From the NCBI RefSeq assembly GCF_947502415.1, contig NZ_CANMZV010000005.1, positions 124,001 to 188,000 of the forward strand: 64,000 bases of DNA, given 5' to 3'. Shown here in pieces: positions 57,528-64,000 of this stretch (positions within the stretch are counted from its first letter, which is position 1; each line of letters opens with the position of its first letter). Made by a program: the position numbers and the translations under genes. Source of the stretch: an uncultured Photobacterium sp. (GTDB lineage Bacteria; Pseudomonadota; Gammaproteobacteria; Enterobacterales; Vibrionaceae). The notes beneath the pieces are model-generated. The model ran no database searches and had not been told where the DNA came from. It was given only the letters and a program-made list of their open reading frames with translations.

Positions 57528-58235
57528 TTAAAAATTTACTGTCACTTCACCAACGCCAGTGATAATACCATCGATAACGCGTTTTGACTTAGTATTTTGT
57601 ACCCGGATTTGCTCCCCGAGAGAGCCGTCAGACAGGGCTATTCCCTTGGTGATAATATCCAGTCCATTTCCGCCAGCTTTGATAAGGACAGAGTCATTGC
57701 GGCATACCAGGCAAATATCACCACCTTGAACGGCTTCTCCGATATTGACGTTCCGTTTTACTTTGGAGCCAATAATTTGTTGAGGATGTTCAAATACCAC
57801 TCCGCGCTGAAAGCGGGTTTCAATCATCTTGATGGCCAGATCCGATGCAGTTAGCACGACTCCTCGGGACAGGGGGGTGGTTGCGACTACCAGTGGCAGA
57901 AGGAGCTGTATCCGAACGGGAACATAAACCTGCCAGTTTTCTGGCTCACAGCGGATTAAGACGGTAACATTACCCGACAGGTTCTGTTTACCGGGAATTG
58001 AGCTGACGAGTGGAGTAGAACAAGCTGTCAGTTTGAGTCGTGAATCTAAATTTGCTGCTTTGACAGTGAGTTGCCCATTTTGCGGCGTTTCGACGATTTT
58101 TTTGACGAATTCTTCAGCGGTATGTTGTACCCTATCTAGGATGTTTTGAGGCGCTGCTGACGTAATTGTGCTAAAGAAAATTGCCGGCAGGCCGATAATA
58201 ATGACTAGGAGTGTTAAATGTGTTCTTTGGGTCAC
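57528..58235 (-). CDS. flgA: FlgA, P-ring assembly chaperone
   Basis: 235 residues. Signal peptide (LLVIIIGLPAIFFSTITSA), then the SAF/FlgA domain: VRIQLLLPLVVATTPLSRGVVLTASDL and VKRNVNIGEAVQGGDI, ending GVGEVTVNF. Periplasmic chaperone for FlgI. Starts at GTG 58235 or close by. flgM follows downstream after about 75 bases with its own promoter. Confidence 0.94.
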   Translation of the reverse strand: MTQRTHLTLLVIIIGLPAIFFSTITSAAPQNILDRVQHTAEEFVKKIVETPQNGQLTVKAANLDSRLKLTACSTPLVSSIPGKQNLSGNVTVLIRCEPENWQVYVPVRIQLLLPLVVATTPLSRGVVLTASDLAIKMIETRFQRGVVFEHPQQIIGSKVKRNVNIGEAVQGGDICLVCRNDSVLIKAGGNGLDIITKGIALSDGSLGEQIRVQNTKSKRVIDGIITGVGEVTVNF

Positions 58236-58299
58236 GGTTTTTACTCTTTAATGCATAGTCTCAGGGGCTACAATTAGTTTCGATGCTCATCATATGTGT

Positions 58300-58330
58300 T
58301 GTACGATAAGCGTACTGTACTTATCGTACA
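58300..58330. repeat. 11-bp perfect inverted repeat between flgA and cheV
   Basis: TGTACGATAAG (58300-58310) and CTTATCGTACA (58320-58330), nine bases apart, 38 bases before the cheV ATG and 65 before flgA. Not followed by T, so more like an operator or leader hairpin than a terminator. Confidence 0.8.
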
Positions 58331-58368
58331 CGTATAGAAATAAAAACGCATAACATGGAGTCACCCTT

Positions 58369-59286
58369 ATGTCGGGGATACTTGATTCAGTGAATCAGCG
58401 CACCCAGCTTGTTGGTCAAAACCGGTTGGAACTATTAACCTTTAGGCTCAACAGACGCCAGCGCTATGGTATAAACGTATTTAAAGTCAAAGAGGTACTT
58501 CAGTGCCCCAAGTTGACTACAATGCCAAATTTGCATCCATTAGTAAAAGGGATTGCACATATTCGTGGGCAGACAATCTCTGTTATCGATATGAGTTTGG
58601 CTACTGGCGGTCGTCCAATTGATGACTTGGATAACTGTTTTGTGATCATTTCGGAATTTAATCGTTCGATCCAAGGTTTCCTTGTCTCATCTGTTGAGCG
58701 CATCATTAATATGAACTGGGAGTCGATCCTTCCGCCACCAAAAGGTGCAGGTAAAGAAAACTACCTTACTGCGGTGACAGAAATCGATGATGAGCTGGTA
58801 GAAATTCTGGATGTTGAAAAAATCCTGGATGAAATTTCTCCGGTAGATACAGATATCTCGGGTACTGTACTTGAAGAGCTGGTTGCTGATATGCCTGTGA
58901 TCCGTCGGGTACTGGTAGCTGATGACTCCAGTGTTGCCCGTAAGCAGATCCAGCGTGCGATTGAAGCCATTGGTTGTGAATGCGTTCTTGTCAAAGACGG
59001 TAAGGAAGCAATCGAAAAGCTGAGGGAAATGGCGAAAGAAGCAAGTATTTATGAACAGCTTGCTCTGGTAATTTCAGATATTGAAATGCCAGAGATGGAT
59101 GGCTATACATTGACAGCTGAAATTCGTAATAATGCCAGCTTGAAAGATCTGCATGTGATTTTGCATACGTCACTAAGCGGTGTCTTTAACCAAGCTATGG
59201 TTGAGCGTGTTGGTGCTAATGCATTCATCCCTAAGTTTAACCCTGATGAGCTGGGGGCTGCGGTTAAGGCCGCTATGCCGGAATAA
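58369..59286 (+). CDS. cheV: Chemotaxis protein CheV
   Basis: 305 residues. CheW-like domain first (LLTFRLNRRQRYGINVFKVKEVL, HIRGQTISVIDMS, DVEKILDEI), then a receiver domain from about 180 (VLVADDSSVARKQIQRAIE, phospho-acceptor in VISDIEMPEMDGY). Couples receptors to CheA with phosphorylation control. Directly upstream of cheR. Confidence 0.95.
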   Translation: MSGILDSVNQRTQLVGQNRLELLTFRLNRRQRYGINVFKVKEVLQCPKLTTMPNLHPLVKGIAHIRGQTISVIDMSLATGGRPIDDLDNCFVIISEFNRSIQGFLVSSVERIINMNWESILPPPKGAGKENYLTAVTEIDDELVEILDVEKILDEISPVDTDISGTVLEELVADMPVIRRVLVADDSSVARKQIQRAIEAIGCECVLVKDGKEAIEKLREMAKEASIYEQLALVISDIEMPEMDGYTLTAEIRNNASLKDLHVILHTSLSGVFNQAMVERVGANAFIPKFNPDELGAAVKAAMPE

Positions 59287-59305
59287 ACTGAAAATAGAGT
59301 AGTAG

Positions 59306-60136
59306 ATGACAGCTATAACAATAAAAGACCAGGAATACCGTGATTTTTGTCGTTTTCTTGAAGCGCAATGCGGCATTGTACTTGGCGACAGTAAGCAGTA
59401 TTTAGTGCGCAGCCGTCTGAGTCCTTTGGTCAGCCGATTTTCGCTATCATCTCTTTCTGAGTTACTGCAACTAGTGATCAGTGGACGTAATCGTGAATTG
59501 CGTGTAGCGGCTGTGGATGCCATGACGACTAACGAGACGTTATGGTTCCGCGATACCTATCCGTATACGGTGCTAGCAGACAAAATCTTGCCGGAGCTTG
59601 CTGCAAACAAGCGCCCGCTCAAGATTTGGTCGTCAGCCAGCTCCTCCGGTCAGGAGCCGTATTCGATAGCGATGATTGTGCTGGAAACTCAAGGACGCCG
59701 ACCTGGTATGCTCACCAGCGGTGTTCAGATCACAGCGACAGATATTTCGCAGACCATGCTGGATACATGTCGTGCCGGTGTGTATGACAACCTGGCTTTG
59801 AGCCGGGGCCTTTCACCGGATCGTCGCCGCGTTTTCTTTGAAAACAATGGTGATGGCCGAATGAAGGTGAATGATAAGGTGAAGCGAATGGTTAACTTCC
59901 GTCCGCAAAACCTGAAAGACAGTTATGCGTTGCTGGGCAAGTTCGATGTGATTTTCTGTCGCAACGTTCTGATTTACTTCTCGCCTGAAATGAAGGCGAA
60001 GGTACTTAACCAGATGGCTGCAAGCCTGAACCCAGGAGGTTACCTGTTGCTTGGTGCCTCGGAATCGCTAACGGGTCTGACTGACAAGTTTGAGATGATC
60101 CGCTGTAACCCTGGGATTATTTATAAGCTTAAATAG
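59306..60136 (+). CDS. cheR: Chemotaxis protein methyltransferase CheR
   Basis: 276 residues. N-terminal helical domain (YRDFCRFLEAQCGIVLGDSKQYLVRSRL), then the SAM-binding domain: TTNETLWFRD, WSSASSSGQEPYSIAM and FDVIFCRNVLIYFS, ending LGASESLTGLTDKFE. Methylates glutamates of chemoreceptors. 20 bases after cheV. Confidence 0.96.
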   Translation: MTAITIKDQEYRDFCRFLEAQCGIVLGDSKQYLVRSRLSPLVSRFSLSSLSELLQLVISGRNRELRVAAVDAMTTNETLWFRDTYPYTVLADKILPELAANKRPLKIWSSASSSGQEPYSIAMIVLETQGRRPGMLTSGVQITATDISQTMLDTCRAGVYDNLALSRGLSPDRRRVFFENNGDGRMKVNDKVKRMVNFRPQNLKDSYALLGKFDVIFCRNVLIYFSPEMKAKVLNQMAASLNPGGYLLLGASESLTGLTDKFEMIRCNPGIIYKLK

Positions 60137-60222
60137 CTGCTGTGGGTTTATCAGAACTTAGGTTCTTGATAAACACAAAGCATGACATAGCATTTAGGTT
60201 ATATCCCAACTGCCTAGACTCC

Positions 60223-60260
60223 TGAGTGATCGAGGAACCTGACCTTTTCCTCGATACTCA
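60223..60260 (+). terminator. Long hairpin after cheR
   Basis: TGAGTgATCGAGGAA and TTCCTCGATACTCA pair over 14 bases with one bulged G. Pyrimidine-rich sequence with T runs follows after about 15 bases. Likely the end of the cheVR transcript. Confidence 0.6.
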
Positions 60261-60310
60261 ATTCCCCCTTCTTCTTTTTTCTCAATTTAGTTTACCTCCT
60301 CTCAGTATTG

Positions 60311-60327
60311 TTGGCATACCATTTGCT
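60311..60327 (+). promoter_or_regulatory. Sigma-54 promoter of the flgB operon
   Basis: TTGGCATACCATTTGCT has the invariant GG (60313-60314) and GC (60325-60326) exactly 10 bases apart and fits YTGGCAY-N4-TTGCW. Start predicted near 60338, 21 bases before flgB. The flgB operon is a class III (FlrC/RpoN) target in vibrios. Confidence 0.9.
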
Positions 60328-60358
60328 TATATATCAATAACGATTTATGGAGGCAGTT

Positions 60359-60754
60359 ATGTCTATTTCTTTTGATAAAGCTCTAGGTGTTCATCAGCAT
60401 ACCGTCGGTGTACGCAATAAGCGCGCGGAAACATTGGCTAGTAACATCGCCAATGCCAATACTCCTGGCTACAAAGCAAAAGACATCGATTTTCAACGCG
60501 CATTGAGTGCGGCAACATCAGAGGCAAAGATTGGCCTTAGCCGCACTAATGGTCGGCATATTTCTGCCTCTACAAAATTGATGGGCGAGCAAAAGTACCG
60601 TGTACCGAATCAACCGGATACTGGTGATGGTAATACCGTTGATGCACAGCTTGAGCGTAACCTGTTTATGCAGAACTCATTGGAATACCAAGCGTCTCTC
60701 GACTTTCTGGGCTCAAAGTTCAAAAACCTGAGCAAGGCATTAAAAGGAGAATAA
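60359..60754 (+). CDS. flgB: Flagellar proximal rod protein FlgB
   Basis: 131 residues: LGVHQHTVGVRNKRAETLASNIANANTPGYKAKDIDF, the rod/hook N-terminal motif, and a C-terminal helix ending FLGSKFKNLSKALKGE. ATG 60359 has GGAGG five bases upstream; an in-frame ATG at 60347 would overlap that site. First gene of flgBCDE. Confidence 0.95.
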   Translation: MSISFDKALGVHQHTVGVRNKRAETLASNIANANTPGYKAKDIDFQRALSAATSEAKIGLSRTNGRHISASTKLMGEQKYRVPNQPDTGDGNTVDAQLERNLFMQNSLEYQASLDFLGSKFKNLSKALKGE

Positions 60755-60757
60755 TAA

Positions 60758-61174
60758 ATGAGCTTGTTTAACATTTTTAATGTCAGCGGATCGGCGATGA
60801 GTGCAGAGTCTGTGCGCTTGAACACGACGTCAAGTAACTTGGCTAACGCCAATAGTGTGAGTAGTTCTGCCGAAGAGACATATAAAGCTCGCCATCCAAT
60901 ATTTGCAGCGGCGCTGAAGAGTGCCAGTTACCAGCGCGATGACAGTGTACCTGTTCAGGTTAAAGGTATTGTTGAAAGCCAGAAGCCGTTACGTGCGGAA
61001 TATAACCCAGATCACCCGTTGGCGAATGCTGAAGGTTATATCTATAAGCCAAATGTTAACGTAATGGAAGAAATGGCAAACATGATTTCAGCTTCTCGTT
61101 CTTATCAAAGTAATGTCCAGGTGGCAGATTCTAGTAAGCAGATGTTGATGAGCACATTGCAGATGGGTAAATAA
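60758..61174 (+). CDS. flgC: Flagellar proximal rod protein FlgC
   Basis: 138 residues: SLFNIFNVSGSAMSAESVRLNTTSSNLANANS, YKPNVNVMEEMANMISASRSYQSNV and a C-terminal STLQMGK. Three bases after flgB. Confidence 0.96.
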   Translation: MSLFNIFNVSGSAMSAESVRLNTTSSNLANANSVSSSAEETYKARHPIFAAALKSASYQRDDSVPVQVKGIVESQKPLRAEYNPDHPLANAEGYIYKPNVNVMEEMANMISASRSYQSNVQVADSSKQMLMSTLQMGK

Positions 61175-61192
61175 GGGTAAGGAGTTACTGTT

Positions 61193-61909
61193 ATGACCGG
61201 TATTAACGGCGCAGGTCAAAGCAATTTGTCCTACCTTGACCAGCTCAAGGGGATGCAAGAGAAAAAGCTGCAGGAAGACCAGAAAGTTACAACAGGGCAG
61301 AATGAGCTTAAGCAGGAAGACTTTCTTTCTCTTTTGACGAAGCAGCTTGCACAGCAAGATCCGTTCAAGCCTGTTGGCAACGATCAGATGATTGCCCAAA
61401 TGGCATCATTTGCAACGGTTGACGGGATCAGTCAGATGAATGAGCAATTTGGCAGCCTTAACTCTGCTATGACCTCGAATCAGGCGCTTCAGGCTTCTTC
61501 TCTGGTCGGGCGTGATGTGCTAATTCCGAGTTCAACCGGGGTCAAGAAGGCTGACGGTGGCGTGGCCGGTATGGTGAAGTTACCTCAGGCGTTAAACAAT
61601 ATGATGGTCAGGATCGAAAACGAGCAGGGCCAGTTAATTAAAACCTTCGACATGGGGGCGAAACCACCAGGCGAACATCGCGTGGAATGGGACGGTACCG
61701 ATGAAAGTGGCAATGCGTTGCCTGAAGGTCGCTATCAGCTAAAAGTTGCCGGGCTGGTTGATGGTGAAAGCCGGGAATTTGATGTGTCTACCTATGCGAA
61801 TGTCAACAGCGTGTTGCTTGGTAACGGTGATGGCAATGTCATGCTTAACCTCGCGGGCTTTGACTCGCCATTTAAACTAGCTGAAGTACTTGAAGTCGGC
61901 CAAGTATAA
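61193..61909 (+). CDS. flgD: Flagellar hook cap protein FlgD
   Basis: 238 residues: KQEDFLSLLTKQLAQQDPFKPVGNDQMIAQMASFATVDGI (hook-capping N-terminus) and the FLG/Tudor-like domain with GEHRVEWDGTDESGNALPEG. Scaffold for hook polymerisation. Ribosome site AAGGAG upstream. Confidence 0.96.
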   Translation: MTGINGAGQSNLSYLDQLKGMQEKKLQEDQKVTTGQNELKQEDFLSLLTKQLAQQDPFKPVGNDQMIAQMASFATVDGISQMNEQFGSLNSAMTSNQALQASSLVGRDVLIPSSTGVKKADGGVAGMVKLPQALNNMMVRIENEQGQLIKTFDMGAKPPGEHRVEWDGTDESGNALPEGRYQLKVAGLVDGESREFDVSTYANVNSVLLGNGDGNVMLNLAGFDSPFKLAEVLEVGQV

Positions 61910-61931
61910 TAGACCTTAGGAAATTCTTAAC

Positions 61932-63239
61932 ATGGGTTTTAATATTTCTCTTAGTGGTATCGGGGCATCGCAGAAAGACCTGAATACCACAAGTAACAAC
62001 ATTGCCAACTCGAATTCTTTTGGTTTTAAAGAATCTCGTGCTGAATTTAGTGATGTCTACTCTAACTCGGTCTTTTCGAACGCCAAGACAACAACAGGTG
62101 GTGGTGTTCAGTCATCTGTTGTTGCTCAGCAATTCCATGAAGGTTCGAGTATCTATACTAATAACCCGATGGACCTTCGTATTTCAGGTAGTGGTTTCTT
62201 TGCTGTTGCCGATGATAAGCTGCAGCCGCAGAATAACAGCCTGACGCGTAACGGTGCTTTTCACTTGGATAAAGATAATAATATCGTCAACTCGGAAGGC
62301 CAGTTCCTGCTAGGTTATCAGGTGGATCAGGAGACCGATCAGGTAACATCCTATGAATCCCAGTCCTTACAAGTGCCGGATCAGTTTGGTCAGCCTCGTG
62401 CTTCAACAAACTTGAATGTTGGCGTTAACTTACCAGCTGGTGGTGACCCTAAAGATCCGAAGCAGTTTGATTTCAATGATCCGAATACCTATAACAAATC
62501 GACGTCTGTAACTATTCATGACTCTTTGGGTCAGCCATACAAAATGACGACGTATTACGTTAAAGATAACACTACGCCAAACCGTTGGTCTGTTTACTAC
62601 ACTGCAACGGATGGCAATGGTGAGAAGCCAGTGAATGTGACTAATGGTGGCGCGGCAACAGCCACTGGTCAGCAAGGTAGTACCATTGACTTTAATTCAG
62701 ACGGTTCGGTGGCTTCGATTAACGACGGCCAGCCTGTTATCACAGAGCCGCTTGGCGCGGCCGGGGCTGGTCTGTATTTGAATGGTGCAGATGAAAACCA
62801 AGTGATGAGCATTAATTTTGACTCTCCGACTCAGTATGCTGCGCCGTTTGAGGTTCGTCGCTTCAATGAAGACGGTGCGACAACGGGTTACCTTGCTAAA
62901 GTCGATATCGATGCGAAAGGTTCGATTGTTGCAACCTACAGTAACGGTGAAAACGTGACGCTTGGCCGTGTCGGTATGGTACGTGTACCAAACGAGCAGG
63001 GCTTAGCATCAAAAGGCGGCACTCAGTGGGTAGTGAGTCAGGATTCTGGTGCTGCTATTTGGGGTGAAGCAAGTCAGGGCGCTTTTGGCACCGTGAAGAG
63101 TGGTACGCTGGAACAGTCAAACATTGACATGACTCAGGAGTTGGTGGATTTGATCACCGCTCAGCGTAACTTCCAGGCAAATTCCCGAGCTCTGGAAGTG
63201 GATAACCAGTTACAACAGACTATCCTACAAATTCGTTAA
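61932..63239 (+). CDS. flgE: Flagellar hook protein FlgE
   Basis: 435 residues: GFNISLSGIGASQKDLNTTSNNIANSNSFGFKESRAEF, NPMDLRISGSGFFAV, and the C-terminal SNIDMTQELVDLITAQRNFQANSR. Monomer of the hook. 22 bases after flgD. A gap of about 210 bases with a sigma-54 site follows. Confidence 0.97.
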   Translation: MGFNISLSGIGASQKDLNTTSNNIANSNSFGFKESRAEFSDVYSNSVFSNAKTTTGGGVQSSVVAQQFHEGSSIYTNNPMDLRISGSGFFAVADDKLQPQNNSLTRNGAFHLDKDNNIVNSEGQFLLGYQVDQETDQVTSYESQSLQVPDQFGQPRASTNLNVGVNLPAGGDPKDPKQFDFNDPNTYNKSTSVTIHDSLGQPYKMTTYYVKDNTTPNRWSVYYTATDGNGEKPVNVTNGGAATATGQQGSTIDFNSDGSVASINDGQPVITEPLGAAGAGLYLNGADENQVMSINFDSPTQYAAPFEVRRFNEDGATTGYLAKVDIDAKGSIVATYSNGENVTLGRVGMVRVPNEQGLASKGGTQWVVSQDSGAAIWGEASQGAFGTVKSGTLEQSNIDMTQELVDLITAQRNFQANSRALEVDNQLQQTILQIR

Positions 63240-63397
63240 TTTACTTCAATATAGCGGATAATATTACTATTCCCGCTCGTTCAGTCCGATACTGAATGAG
63301 CGGCAAGTTTTGTCCGTAACTGTCAGAAAATTGTCCCTCCTTAGCCTTACTCCCAAGGCGATGCGTTTAAATTATTGTTTTTTAACAAAAAAAAACG

Positions 63398-63415
63398 CTG
63401 GCATACTTATTGCTT
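63398..63415 (+). promoter_or_regulatory. Second sigma-54 promoter, upstream of flgF
   Basis: CTGGCATACTTATTGCTT with GG (63400-63401) and GC (63412-63413) exactly 10 bases apart. Almost the same as the flgB site. Start predicted near 63425, before the flgF ATG at 63449. Confidence 0.88.
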
Positions 63416-63448
63416 TAAAACCACTAGATTGTGATTGGAGAGTTGATA

Positions 63449-64000
63449 ATGGATCGCGCACTGTATTTGGCCATGAGTGGTGCTAAGCAAGATATGTATG
63501 GTATGCAGTTACATGCCAACAACCTTGCCAACGTGAGAACAACCGGTTTTCGCGCAGACCTAGAGCAGGCGCGTAGTATGCAGGCTTACGGTGAAGGTTT
63601 GCCGTCTCGTGTTTTTGCGATGACTGAACGTCCGGGACAAGACTTTTCCCAAGGTGCGGTAATGACGACAGGCCGTGATCTGGATGTGACTGTTGAAGGC
63701 GACGGCTGGTTGACGGTTTTAGACCCATCGGGTCAAGAAGCGTATACTCGTGCCGGCCACCTGAAAATCGATCAGACCGGAATGCTGCAAAATAGCAATG
63801 GTAACCTGATGCTTGGTGAAGGTGGCGCTCCGATATTTATTCCTCTTCCAATCAGCAAAATTGAAATTGGTAATGACGGGACAATTTCTGTATTACCTCA
63901 GGGGGCACCACCGGAAGCAATGGAGGTGGTTGACCGCCTGAAGCTGGTACGTCCCGATAACCGTGATTTATATAAAGACGTCAACGGATTGTTCAAGCCG
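63449..64000 (+). CDS. flgF: Flagellar rod protein FlgF (partial, 3' end outside window)
   Basis: 184 residues before the right edge; a normal FlgF is near 250. MDRALYLAMSGAKQDMYGMQLHANNLANVRTTGF is the rod-protein N-terminus, followed by TTGRDLDVTVEGDGWLTVLD and YTRAGHLKIDQTGML. Proximal rod component. RBS TTGGAGAG upstream. Has its own sigma-54 promoter. Confidence 0.95.
   Translation, partial: MDRALYLAMSGAKQDMYGMQLHANNLANVRTTGFRADLEQARSMQAYGEGLPSRVFAMTERPGQDFSQGAVMTTGRDLDVTVEGDGWLTVLDPSGQEAYTRAGHLKIDQTGMLQNSNGNLMLGEGGAPIFIPLPISKIEIGNDGTISVLPQGAPPEAMEVVDRLKLVRPDNRDLYKDVNGLFKP

Noticed and set aside
58300..58330. ACGATAAG in each arm of the repeat as a sigma-28 -10 element for cheV or flgA
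   Set aside because: No TAAAG-like -35 lies 11 bases upstream in either direction.

Overview
The window reads as chromosomal DNA of a marine gamma-proteobacterium of the family Vibrionaceae (Vibrio/Photobacterium/Grimontia-like). The main reasons are a complete Na+-pumping NADH:quinone oxidoreductase operon (nqrABCDEF) followed by apbE and nqrM, a napFDABC operon with narQP beside it and the tiny TIGR02808 protein that family descriptions tie to Vibrio/Photobacterium nap loci, and the flgT / flgOP / flgNM-A / cheV-cheR / flgBCDEF arrangement of the vibrio polar flagellum. Genus cannot be fixed by eye. Almost everything is core genome; the only mobile DNA seen is one decayed IS1-family copy.

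Layout. 1-2.7 kb: rlmG (cut by the left edge), bolA, and an orphan TRAP-type binding lipoprotein. 3.1-10.4 kb: the Nqr sodium pump with its flavin-transferase (ApbE) and iron-delivery (NqrM) maturation factors. 10.4-14.5 kb: a two-receiver diguanylate cyclase, dinB behind a LexA box, and pepD. 14.5-17.6 kb: a probable VcdRP-type dual-function RNA (29-codon ORF plus C-rich sRNA tail and terminator), a purine permease behind a PurR box, and gpt. 17.6-25.8 kb: frsA, crl, proBA, then dapE with its neighbours (ArsC-like, M15 peptidase, DUF2897, MAPEG). 26-34.4 kb: a small HTH protein, a DUF4156 lipoprotein, narP-narQ and divergent napFDABC, with FNR-like and NarP-like sites between them, ending at a small membrane protein behind a strong Fur-box match. 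34.5-39.4 kb: small DUF proteins, a binding-protein/GGDEF fusion and a Dyp-type peroxidase. 39.5-45.8 kb: ptsH-ptsI-crr, cysK, cysZ, zipA. 45.9-53.3 kb: ligA, a heptanucleotide repeat, a porin, a UPF0319 protein, gltX, and tRNA-Ala/tRNA-Arg. 53.3-64 kb: flagellar and chemotaxis genes, with an IS1 relic between flgP and flgN, and flgF cut by the right edge.

How the parts work together. Nqr builds the sodium gradient that drives the polar flagellum of this family. narQP senses nitrate and probably controls nap. Promoter-scale reading places the flagellar genes in the usual hierarchy: sigma-54 sites before flgB and flgF, sigma-28 sites before flgMN and flgOP.

The observation most worth following is the RNA gene near 15 kb. 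Its C-rich region contains an 8-nt stretch perfectly complementary to the Shine-Dalgarno region of this window's own ptsH. That fits a carbon-uptake regulator acting on the general PTS proteins. Positions and motifs were read by eye; functions of named families come from general knowledge, and no database search was possible.
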